Made by a program: the position numbers and the translations under genes. The notes beneath the pieces are model-generated. The model was not told the DNA's origin, ran no database searches, and worked only from the letters and a program-made list of their open reading frames with translations. Below are positions 10,604 to 18,079 of a stretch of DNA of 64,000 nt, piece after piece. Positions within the stretch are counted from its first letter, which is position 1. Every line of letters starts with the position of its first letter. Location of the stretch: the NCBI GenBank assembly GCA_027692465.1, contig JAQEYU010000001.1:620001-684000 (forward strand). The letters are read 5' to 3'. The DNA comes from Enterococcaceae bacterium OF42-14pH9A. Its GTDB lineage: Bacteria; Bacillota; Bacilli; Lactobacillales; Enterococcaceae.

Positions 10604-11482
10604 ATGCGCGGAGAAGAAGCGATGCTTGCTTTGATTCTGGAGACTGCCAAAAAGCTGCCGCAAGTCGATGCAGTCGCCATGGAAGGCTCACGGATGAATA
10701 GACGGGCACCTAAGGATATTTTTCAAGACTACGATGTGGTCTATGTGGTCAATGACCAGGAGAGTTTACTGGCAGACCGCAGTTGGCTGGAAGTATTCGG
10801 AGAGGTCTTGATTCAGCAGTTGCCCGAAGAGATGACCTTATTTGCGCCGACTTTAGGAGAACGATTCACGTTTTTGACTCTTTTTGAAGACGGAAATCGT
10901 ATCGATTTGATGCTTTGCCCACATTCGGAATTGGCAGTTTTGACACAAGAGGATCCTTTTTTAACTGTTCTTTGGGATCCTGAAAATCTCATTTTGGCCC
11001 CTTCAGCTGAGGGCGACAAGAAATTTTGGCTGCAGCCGACTCATCAAGCCGAATTTTCCGACTGCTGCAATGAATTTTGGTGGGTATCCACTTATGTTGT
11101 CAAGGGACTCTGGCGCAAAGAAGCATTATATGCTGCCGATCATCTGTACGAAATCTGCCAAAAAGAACTGCTGCGGATGCTTAGTTGGCAGGTAGGAAAT
11201 GCTTCGGGTTGGGATAAAAGCCTCGGCAAAAACTATAAGTATCTTCCGGATTATCTGGATGAGGACACCAACCGGTTGTTATTTGAGATGCGGGACTTTA
11301 CCAGTCTGAGTGCTGTCTGGCAAAGCCTGCTGACGACGCAGGAGCTTTTTCATAGAACGGCCCTTGAACTGGCAGAAAAAATGGATATAGCCTATGACAT
11401 AATGACGGCGGAAAAAGTGATGGCCTACACTGCGAAATGGTACGAGGATCAAAAGCAGCTCAAAACCGAGCTGGACGAGTGA
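10604..11482 (+). CDS. Aminoglycoside 6-adenylyltransferase (ANT(6)/AadK-like) family protein
   Basis: Nucleotidyltransferase resembling ANT(6) enzymes, which adenylylate streptomycin. Seen: the motif GSRMNRRAPKDIFQDYDVVYVV near residue 28 with the paired Asp residues of the polymerase-beta fold, a third acidic strand NRIDLMLCP near 105, and a helical C-terminal half with FWWVSTYVVKGLWRKE. 292 residues from the ATG preceded by AGGAGGGAC; an upstream in-frame ATG at 10565 has no ribosome-binding site. No transposon or resistance cluster surrounds it, so it looks like a chromosomal intrinsic gene. Whether it gives resistance cannot be told from sequence. Confidence 0.82.
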   Translation: MRGEEAMLALILETAKKLPQVDAVAMEGSRMNRRAPKDIFQDYDVVYVVNDQESLLADRSWLEVFGEVLIQQLPEEMTLFAPTLGERFTFLTLFEDGNRIDLMLCPHSELAVLTQEDPFLTVLWDPENLILAPSAEGDKKFWLQPTHQAEFSDCCNEFWWVSTYVVKGLWRKEALYAADHLYEICQKELLRMLSWQVGNASGWDKSLGKNYKYLPDYLDEDTNRLLFEMRDFTSLSAVWQSLLTTQELFHRTALELAEKMDIAYDIMTAEKVMAYTAKWYEDQKQLKTELDE

Positions 11483-11677
11483 TCAGGTGTGTCAAGGACG
11501 TTTTGAATCCTACCGGCATCGGTTCTTTCTTGGGCGTTCTTTGGTTTAAGATTTTATCGAAATCAGCTATATAAATCAGATAATTGATTGTTTTTGATAT
11601 TTTTTGACTTTAAAACGATTTCATTAGACAATGAAGCTAGAGTTGTCGGAGCTTCAATCGTGAAAGGGGCGAAAAAA

Positions 11678-12553
11678 ATGAAAAGAGCGGTTATTGGATT
11701 GATTTGTATCGCAGCATTGACCGGGTGTTCCGGAAACAGGCAGGATGGAGGAGAGCATGCTGCCGGATCGACTGAAACAACAGAAAAAAGCACGACTGGC
11801 ATTGTCGATCAGAAGGGCACTGCCGAAACGACGTCGGCTGATTCAGCTTCTGAAGTGCAGTCGGAATCGACAGCAGCCTCACAAACACCGACTGCCGGTT
11901 CTGACTTGCCAGCAAGTCAGGTTTCACAAGTCCGAAACCTGGTGGGAAGTTGGTATAATCCTGCCGGTGATTTGACGCTGACCGTGGATGCTTCCGGTGC
12001 CTGGAAAATCGAAGGCGGCAACTATGGCAGCGGGATTTTGAAAGTCGGGTTGGACAGCGGCAATACACAGCTGGTTAAACTTTACAGTTATGCCGGAAAT
12101 AATCAGGACACAGGGATCTACTTTACTTGTGTCTATAATGCAGCCGACAGTAAAATGAGCTTCGGAGAACTGGGTACTTTCGAAAGACAAGGAGATCCGC
12201 AGGGAACGCTGGAAGGGATTGCATACTGGCCGAAAACGATTCGACAGGAGATCGATTTGGCGACTTCCTTGCCGGGAACATGGCAGACTGCGGATCGGGA
12301 TGCAGCCAATTATCAGCAGATCAATTTCAATCCTGACGGTACCTTCGAATCATTCTCCGAAAACCGCGGAGAATGGGTCAGCGGGCACTGGCAGCTTGAT
12401 TCGCAACAAGGAAGCGCGGTGCAACTGAGCATGAGCTATGACGACGGCGTGACTGATAATGCCGAATGGACCTTAACTGAAGGAACATTGTCTCAACCGG
12501 GCCATGAAAATTATACCCTGCTCCGTAACCTTACCCCGGCAATGCCGGAATAG
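11678..12553 (+). CDS. Lipoprotein of unknown function
   Basis: 291 residues from the ATG behind GAAAGGGGCG. N-terminus MKRAVIGLICIAALTGCSG is a lipoprotein signal with lipobox LTGC, Cys17. Residues 20-85 are a low-complexity Ser/Thr/Ala/Glu-rich linker. Two similar beta-rich units follow (LVGSWYNPAGDLTLTVDASGAW and LPGTWQTADRDAANYQQINFNPDGTF), which suggests an internal duplication of a lipocalin-like or extracellular beta domain. It should be anchored on the outer face of the membrane. A function is not evident. Its own ribosome-binding site and the long gaps around it suggest a single-gene unit. Confidence 0.78.
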   Translation: MKRAVIGLICIAALTGCSGNRQDGGEHAAGSTETTEKSTTGIVDQKGTAETTSADSASEVQSESTAASQTPTAGSDLPASQVSQVRNLVGSWYNPAGDLTLTVDASGAWKIEGGNYGSGILKVGLDSGNTQLVKLYSYAGNNQDTGIYFTCVYNAADSKMSFGELGTFERQGDPQGTLEGIAYWPKTIRQEIDLATSLPGTWQTADRDAANYQQINFNPDGTFESFSENRGEWVSGHWQLDSQQGSAVQLSMSYDDGVTDNAEWTLTEGTLSQPGHENYTLLRNLTPAMPE

Positions 12554-12656
12554 AAAAACGACTTTGAGTTTTTGCGGAAATACCAGCAACTAGCTTGACT
12601 GTCTCAGGGTGATGGCGGCCGCAAATCTCTGCTTAAGAATTGTATGAGCTGAACTT

Positions 12657-12756
12657 TGGGGATGTCTGAAAACACCGGGGAATCCAGACAGGCCTTATGC
12701 TTTGGTTTCGGTAGCAGGTCAAAAATCTGACTCCCCGGAGTTTCCAGACACAGCCT
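12657..12756 (-). mobile_element. MITE-like repeat, copy 3 (short)
   Basis: GATGTCTGAAAACACCGGGG on the left and CCCCGGAGTTTCCAGACAC on the right. The inside carries the family's GGTCAAAAATCTG block inverted, so this copy points left. About 60 bases shorter than the fullest copy. It ends 29 bases before the tautomerase gene. Confidence 0.75.
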
Positions 12757-12785
12757 GTTTTATTTATGTTTAAGGAGGAAATAAA

Positions 12786-12965
12786 ATGCCGTTTATTCAC
12801 ATCGAATTATTAGAAGGGCGCAGCCAAGAGGCCCTCACCAAAATGATGGAGGAAATCACTGAAGCGGTGCATAAAAACACCGGTGCGCCCAAAGAACACA
12901 TCCATGTGATTATCAATGAAATGAAAAAAGGAACCTATGCAGTCAATGGAGAATGGAAAGTGTGA
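12786..12965 (+). CDS. 4-oxalocrotonate tautomerase family enzyme
   Basis: 59-residue protein beginning [20 protein letters not shown]. Removal of Met exposes Pro as the catalytic base of the tautomerase superfamily, and LLEGRS is the family signature; Arg12 matches the substrate-binding Arg. Ribosome-binding site TAAGGAGGA. Small tautomerases of this kind are common in lactic acid bacteria, and the natural substrate is usually unknown. The gene follows a repeat copy and precedes the thrS leader. Confidence 0.9.
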   Translation: MPFIHIELLEGRSQEALTKMMEEITEAVHKNTGAPKEHIHVIINEMKKGTYAVNGEWKV

Positions 12966-13020
12966 TTTCACCAAAATAACTTTTCCTAATCGCTTGACTT
13001 TGACAACAGGAAGATTTTTC

Positions 13021-13356
13021 TTGCAAAAAATTTTCAAGAGTGTTTAAATGAAAACATACTTGATCGATGAAAAAGCCAACTGAACCTGAGAGTCTTTTTT
13101 CAGAGAGGGGCGCCGCGGCTGCAAGCGACCCAAAAGAAAACCAGGGAATGACCACTTTTTTTCAAGACTTCTGTCAAATGCAGAAGCGGCCTGCACCGTT
13201 ACCGCAATGAGGAACACGAGGAGTCGTGTTTGAAATTAGGTGGAACCACGTCTGTTACGTCCTGGTATTTGTCGGCATATTGTCGACAAATGCCGGGACT
13301 TTTTTATTTTGACGCTGGCTGCCATCGATCAAAAAACAAGAAGGAGAGAATTTATC
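13021..13356 (+). promoter_or_regulatory. T-box leader (threonine) controlling thrS
   Basis: A possible promoter TTGCAA-17-TTAAAT at 13021-13049 precedes a leader with T-box features: a CAGAGAGG element near 13091, a candidate specifier ACC (threonine codon) at 13151-13153 within GAATGACCAC, the T-box sequence AGGTGGAACCACG at 13238-13250, and a terminator stem at 13259-13300 (GTCCTGGTATTTGTCG paired with CGACAAATGCCGGGAC) followed by a T-rich run. Known mechanism: uncharged tRNA-Thr pairs with specifier and T-box and favours the antiterminator, turning thrS on. The specifier assignment is inference. Confidence 0.88.
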
Positions 13357-15297
13357 ATGTCAATCAAGATTACATTTCCCGACGGCGCTGTAAAGGAATT
13401 TTCAGCCGGTGTCACAACAAAAGATATCGCATCCGGTATTTCCAACAGTCTGGCGAAAAAGGCACTTGCCGGTAAGTTCAACGGGGAGCTTATTGATTTG
13501 GACCGGGCAATCGACGAAGACGGCAGCATTGAGATCGTTACACCGGATTCAGAGGAAGCTCTGCCGCTTTTACGTCACTCAGCAGCTCATTTGATGGCTC
13601 AGGCTGCCCGTCGTTTGTTCCCGAATATTCATTTTGGTGTCGGCCCGGCGATCGAGAGCGGCTTTTATTATGATACCGATAATGGGGAACACCCAATCAC
13701 AGCTGAAGATCTGCCGGCCATTGAGGCGGAAATGATGAAGATCGTCAAAGAAAATCTGCCTATCGAGCGTCATGTACTGACTCGTGCTGAAGCCTTGGAG
13801 CTTTTTGCCGGCGACCCTTACAAGGAAGAATTGATCAGCGAAATGCCGGAAGATGAAGTGATTACCGCATATCGTCAAGGAGAATTTGTTGACTTGTGCC
13901 GTGGTCCCCACGTACCTTCTACCGGTCGAATCCAAGTCTTCCACCTGCTTTCGGTAGCCGGTGCTTACTGGCGGGGGGATTCCAAGAACCACATGATGCA
14001 ACGAGTCTATGGTACAGCCTTCTTCGATAAAAAGGATCTGAAGGAATTCATCCGTCTGCGGGAAGAAGCCAAAGAACGGGACCATCGTAAGCTGGGCAAA
14101 GAGTTGGATCTGTTCATGATCTCTCCGGAAGTCGGTTCTGGACTGCCTTTCTGGTTGCCAAAAGGTGCGACGATCCGCCGTATCATTGAACGCTACATTG
14201 TTGACAAGGAAGTCAGTCTTGGGTATCAGCATGTTTATACGCCGATCATGGCAGACGTTAATTTGTACAAGACTTCCGGCCATTGGGATCATTATCATGA
14301 AGATATGTTCCCGCCAATGGACATGGGCGATGGTGAAATGCTGGTCCTGCGTCCGATGAACTGCCCACACCACATGATGGTTTACAAAAATCATATTCAC
14401 TCTTACCGGGAACTGCCGATTCGGATTGCTGAATTGGGGATGATGCACCGTTATGAAAAATCCGGTGCTTTGAGCGGTCTGCAACGGGTTCGGGAAATGA
14501 CGCTGAACGATGGCCATACATTTGTACGGCCAGATCAAATCAAAGATGAGTTCAAGCGGACGTTGGATCTGATGACCTCTGTTTATGCCGATTTCAACAT
14601 CACAGATTATCGTTTCCGTCTGAGCTATCGGGATCCAAACAATACCGATAAATACTTCGACGATGATGCCATGTGGGAAAATGCACAGGCGATGCTCAAG
14701 GCTGCGATGGACGAATTGGAATTGGACTACTTTGAAGCAGAAGGTGAAGCAGCGTTCTACGGACCAAAACTGGACGTACAGGTAAAAACTGCTTTGGGCA
14801 TGGAAGAAACACTTTCCACGATCCAACTGGACTTCCTGCTGCCGGAACGTTTCGATCTGACCTATGTAGGGGAAGACGGGGAAAACAACCATCGTCCGGT
14901 CGTTATCCACCGGGGGATTGTTTCAACGATGGAACGTTTTGTTGCCTATCTGACAGAAGTTTACAAGGGCGCTTTTCCAACTTGGCTGTCTCCGGTACAA
15001 GCCACGATCATTCCGGTTTCTGTGGAAGCTCACAGCGACTATGCATACGAATTGAAAGAACGGATGCAAGTGCTGGGCTTACGGGTGGAAGTAGACGATC
15101 GCAACGAAAAAATGGGGTACAAGATTCGGGCTTCCCAAACACAGAAAATTCCATATCAAATCGTAGTTGGAGATCAAGAAGTCAAAGAAGCTACGGTCAA
15201 TGTTCGGAAATACGGCAGCAAAGAAACAGAAGTGCTGGAAGCAAATCTCTTCATTGATGCCATCGCTGCTGAAGTCAAGAATTACAGCCGTGTTTAA
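13357..15297 (+). CDS. thrS: Threonyl-tRNA synthetase
   Basis: Class II aminoacyl-tRNA synthetase that charges tRNA-Thr. Seen: N-terminal TGS domain ([15 protein letters not shown]), the second additional/editing domain with [15 protein letters not shown] and a DLCRGPH motif near residue 183, a catalytic core with [18 protein letters not shown]-type motif [20 protein letters not shown], and a C-terminal anticodon-binding domain ([20 protein letters not shown]). 646 residues. Start chosen at the ATG behind AAGGAGAGA; the longer open frame upstream is T-box leader. Terminator at 15353-15400. Confidence 0.97.
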   Translation: MSIKITFPDGAVKEFSAGVTTKDIASGISNSLAKKALAGKFNGELIDLDRAIDEDGSIEIVTPDSEEALPLLRHSAAHLMAQAARRLFPNIHFGVGPAIESGFYYDTDNGEHPITAEDLPAIEAEMMKIVKENLPIERHVLTRAEALELFAGDPYKEELISEMPEDEVITAYRQGEFVDLCRGPHVPSTGRIQVFHLLSVAGAYWRGDSKNHMMQRVYGTAFFDKKDLKEFIRLREEAKERDHRKLGKELDLFMISPEVGSGLPFWLPKGATIRRIIERYIVDKEVSLGYQHVYTPIMADVNLYKTSGHWDHYHEDMFPPMDMGDGEMLVLRPMNCPHHMMVYKNHIHSYRELPIRIAELGMMHRYEKSGALSGLQRVREMTLNDGHTFVRPDQIKDEFKRTLDLMTSVYADFNITDYRFRLSYRDPNNTDKYFDDDAMWENAQAMLKAAMDELELDYFEAEGEAAFYGPKLDVQVKTALGMEETLSTIQLDFLLPERFDLTYVGEDGENNHRPVVIHRGIVSTMERFVAYLTEVYKGAFPTWLSPVQATIIPVSVEAHSDYAYELKERMQVLGLRVEVDDRNEKMGYKIRASQTQKIPYQIVVGDQEVKEATVNVRKYGSKETEVLEANLFIDAIAAEVKNYSRV

Positions 15298-15352
15298 TCC
15301 TTCAAGAGATAAACAGGAAACTCTTGATTGGTGAAAACTGATGACTGAAAGT

Positions 15353-15400
15353 AAAATCCACTGCAATCAGGTATTCTGCCTTGATTGCAGTGGATTTTTT
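15353..15400 (+). terminator. Terminator after thrS
   Basis: AAAATCCACTGCAATCA paired with TGATTGCAGTGGATTTT, then a T run. Confidence 0.88.
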
Positions 15401-15515
15401 GCGTAGCCAAAGTGCTTAGCTGAAGGAGTGTTCTTTTCGTCCTAGACATTGAGCAAAATGTGAGCCGGAAAAAAACCTCAGGCTTGAGACGGATTTCAGA
15501 AGTAGCGGGAGATGT

Positions 15516-15645
15516 TAGGATGAGTCTGAAAGGCCTAACGACAGTTCTTTTAATCCTTTTCACCTCACTACAAGCCGTGTTTCTCTCATTTCTTCCGGCA
15601 GGTCCGCAAAAAACTGGCTTTCCCTGAAATTTTCAGACATACCGG
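15516..15645 (-). mobile_element. MITE-like repeat, copy 4
   Basis: Left end TAGGATGAGTCTGAAAGGCC, right end TTTTCAGACATACC. The internal GCAGGTCCGCAAAAAACTGG is the family's TTTTTGCGGACCTGC block reversed. Together with copy 5 it fills most of the 15401-15901 gap. No gene is seen there. Confidence 0.7.
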
Positions 15646-15746
15646 ATATGCTGTCAAACTTCTGATTCATTGTTTGAAAGGTCAGCTGAAGATCGGAAAA
15701 GAGAAAACTTGCACTTTTAGGGGGTTTTGATAAAATTAAATTGACT

Positions 15747-15873
15747 TAGGGTGTATCTGAAAATACCGTCGAGATTCTTTTTAGACCTTGGCGCAATCAA
15801 GAAGCTAAGTTTGGCTGCTGCGGTGCAAAAAAAGAACCCAAGACTGCTGAGTCAAATTTTCATTCACGCCCTA
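15747..15873 (+). mobile_element. MITE-like repeat, copy 5
   Basis: Left end TAGGGTGTATCTGAAAATACC, right end CACGCCCTA, with internal CGCAATCAAGAAGCTAAG. It lies 101 bases after copy 4 in the opposite orientation and 28 bases before the MaoC-like gene. Confidence 0.8.
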
Positions 15874-15901
15874 AAGACAACCATTTTCGGAGGAATGCGT
15901 T

Positions 15902-16363
15902 TTGCAGATAAACAGAAGCAAGAAAACAGGTAAGACTATCGATGAAATCGAGGAAGGCGATTCGCTGTCGCTGACAGAATCCATTGAAGACAGCCAACTG
16001 CTGATCTATCTGGGGCTGACCAACGATGCCAATCCCCTTTATATCCAGCATGATTATGCACAGGAGACCGAATATCAGCGGCCTATCGTGCCTTCGGTGA
16101 TGTTGATGGGAATCATCACTTCAGCTATCAGTAAGCACCTGCCGGGACCGGGTTCACATGTTGTTAATTTTTCAGTGAATTTTATCGAGCCGGTCTACCA
16201 CTATGAAACGCTGACCTTTGAATTTGAAGTGATTAAAGTCGACAAAATGAAAGACGTGGTGACTATTTCCGTTGAGGCGACAAATACGGAAGAAAGCCGT
16301 GTCTTGGATGCGGTGGTAATGGTGCAGCCGCCGTCAAAGAAAGAGAGTGACCAAATTGGATAA
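15902..16363 (+). CDS. MaoC-like hot-dog-fold protein
   Basis: 153-residue MaoC/(R)-hydratase-like protein. Seen: a hot-dog fold segment with YLGLTNDANPLYIQHDYAQET, where Asp-x-Asn-Pro and His resemble the hydratase catalytic loop, and PSVMLMGIITSAISKHLPGPG. Start is a TTG behind CGGAGGA at 7-base spacing; the nearby ATG is out of frame. It probably binds a CoA- or ACP-linked acyl chain, but the reaction is unknown. Its end overlaps the start of the BAX inhibitor-1 gene, so the two form an operon. Confidence 0.8.
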   Translation: MQINRSKKTGKTIDEIEEGDSLSLTESIEDSQLLIYLGLTNDANPLYIQHDYAQETEYQRPIVPSVMLMGIITSAISKHLPGPGSHVVNFSVNFIEPVYHYETLTFEFEVIKVDKMKDVVTISVEATNTEESRVLDAVVMVQPPSKKESDQIG

Positions 16364-17075
16364 TCAAAACAATATGCAACATCCCGGTCAGTTCGTTCAT
16401 CAGACGAATGTCGGAGAGCTGAACAAATTTTACGGGAAAGTGTACGGCATTTTCGCTGCCGGCCTAGGCATGAGTGCCTTGACCGCCTGGCTGGGATCAA
16501 CTATTTTTAAGACGCAATTTCTGAATTTCATCGACCGGTTTCCGCTTGGCTTCTGGGGCTTGTGGATTGCGCAGCTGATCTTGGTGTTGGTGATGGGCAA
16601 AAAGGCGACCAAAAATCCTTCCTTCACATTGGCGGGCTTTATCGTTTATTCCCTGTTGACGGGAGTAACTTTGACTGTCACGTTGATGTCCTACAGCCAG
16701 GCAACGGTTGTACAGGCTTTCGTAACTGCGGCAGTCACCTTCGCCGGCGCAGCTCTGGTGGGGATGTTCATTAAAAAGGATTTAAGCATCATCGGTCGGA
16801 TAAGCCTGATCCTGGTCTGGGGTCTGATCATCACGATGCTTTTGAATGTCTTTATTTTCCACAGCAGCGGTTTGGATCTCGCGCTGGCCGTGGTAGGGGT
16901 CGTAGTCTTTACCGGATTGACGGCATATGACAATCAGATGATCCGAACTTATTTTTATCAATTCCAAAATCAGGAAAATACCGGAATAGCCGCCTTTGTA
17001 GCATTGCAGCTGTATCTGGATTTCATCAATATCTTCTTGTACTTGTTTCGAATCTTCGGTTACGATGACAATTAA
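16356..17075 (+). CDS. BAX inhibitor-1/YccA family membrane protein
   Basis: About 239 residues with seven predicted membrane helices from about residue 28 onward and the family's C-terminal YDNQMIRTYFYQ...ALQLYLDFINIFLYLFRIFG segment. Members form pH-sensitive calcium leak channels or modulate FtsH-type proteases; the role here is not known. The start is uncertain: GTG 16347, TTG 16356 or ATG 16374. TTG was chosen because AAAGAGAG lies at reasonable spacing. It overlaps the MaoC-like gene and is followed by a terminator. Confidence 0.9.
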   Translation: MDNQNNMQHPGQFVHQTNVGELNKFYGKVYGIFAAGLGMSALTAWLGSTIFKTQFLNFIDRFPLGFWGLWIAQLILVLVMGKKATKNPSFTLAGFIVYSLLTGVTLTVTLMSYSQATVVQAFVTAAVTFAGAALVGMFIKKDLSIIGRISLILVWGLIITMLLNVFIFHSSGLDLALAVVGVVVFTGLTAYDNQMIRTYFYQFQNQENTGIAAFVALQLYLDFINIFLYLFRIFGYDDN

Positions 17076-17085
17076 GAGCTGCAGA

Positions 17086-17126
17086 AGCTGTTTTGTCGAC
17101 TGGGTGTCGATGAAACAGCTTTTTTT
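17086..17126 (+). terminator. Terminator after the BI-1 family gene
   Basis: AGCTGTTTTGTCGAC paired with GTCGATGAAACAGCT, followed by a T run. Confidence 0.85.
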
Positions 17127-17152
17127 GAATAGACGAAAAGAGGTATGAAGGA

Positions 17153-17851
17153 ATGAAAGTATTGTTTATTTTTGGTGACGGCCGGGCGTCAACCTTTTAT
17201 CTGTACGATTTGGCCGCCGGCAAAAGCGGGTTGGTCCGTTTTGCGCCGGATACCGTGATCCGTGAGTCGACGTTGGGTCAACTGTATGCAGGGCATTCCT
17301 TAGAGAAATTTCTGGCCTATTTTAATGGGGCCTTTGAGCTCCGAGTAGAAAAATACCTGGTGATGGAAAAAAGCGAGGGCTTGGCTGCCGTTAGGGAAGC
17401 CGGGCTGGATGCAGCAGGCTTCTTTCAAGTAGAAAACCCGACTGCTTTTACAGCATTAAAAAACAGCAAGCAATACCAAAGCGGCCGCCTGGCTTTGACG
17501 CTGGCGGAAGTGGATGCTTATATCAGCTGGCAGATCGATGATGATGGCCGGTTTGGGGCCTTTACCCGGCAGGAGGATGTGATTCGCCTGATGAAGAAGA
17601 AACTGCTGAAGCCACGGCTTTCTACCATTACTAAAAACATCGGCAACGTTAATTCCCATACTAAAACCAATCTAGGATTGAAGGATATGCTGAAATTGGG
17701 GCAAGGCTACTTGGCAAAAGGAGAAGCGCATCTGTCCAGGCTCACGATACCGGCTCCGGGAACTTACAGCTTACAGGGATCATTTCCGTATCAGATTGCT
17801 GCCATCGACTGGCAGGATAATCCTATTCGACTGCATCCGGACCTGCGCTGA
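17153..17851 (+). CDS. LCP (LytR-CpsA-Psr)-like protein without a membrane anchor
   Basis: 232 residues. The order of motifs recalls an LCP domain: an early FAPDTVIRES stretch, LGQLYAGHSLEKFLAYFNGAFELRVEKYLVMEK, LAEVDAYISWQIDDDGRFGAFTRQEDVIRLMKKKLLKP (the LCP position of R-x-R...D...R-x-RQ), and a C-terminal sheet. LCP proteins attach teichoic acids or capsule to peptidoglycan outside the cell. Here no signal peptide or N-terminal helix exists (the protein starts MKVLFIFGDGRAST) and several LCP arginines are not obvious, so it may be a degenerate or intracellular relative. The assignment rests on pattern, not on a profile match. Confidence 0.5.
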   Translation: MKVLFIFGDGRASTFYLYDLAAGKSGLVRFAPDTVIRESTLGQLYAGHSLEKFLAYFNGAFELRVEKYLVMEKSEGLAAVREAGLDAAGFFQVENPTAFTALKNSKQYQSGRLALTLAEVDAYISWQIDDDGRFGAFTRQEDVIRLMKKKLLKPRLSTITKNIGNVNSHTKTNLGLKDMLKLGQGYLAKGEAHLSRLTIPAPGTYSLQGSFPYQIAAIDWQDNPIRLHPDLR

Positions 17852-18079
17852 GAACCACTGGAAGTTTTCTTTTATCGATCCTGTTAGTTGGGAAGTTTTT
17901 GTTTAGAAAGCATTTCATCGTTTCACAGACAGTTTTTTTCAGCACTTCAGCGATGTTTTAGTACTGTTTTTTTGTTAGAATGAGAGGGAATGATATGAGA
18001 GCCGGTCTCCCGGAGGCTGGATATGCGGACAGTACCCTGTTTTTAGCGGGGTATTCAACTATGACAAAGGGGTAAAACC

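Noticed and set aside
17997..18079. Possible riboswitch or attenuator upstream of polA
   Set aside because: A short hairpin near GTACCCTG...GGGGTA is present, but no known motif and no terminator follows.
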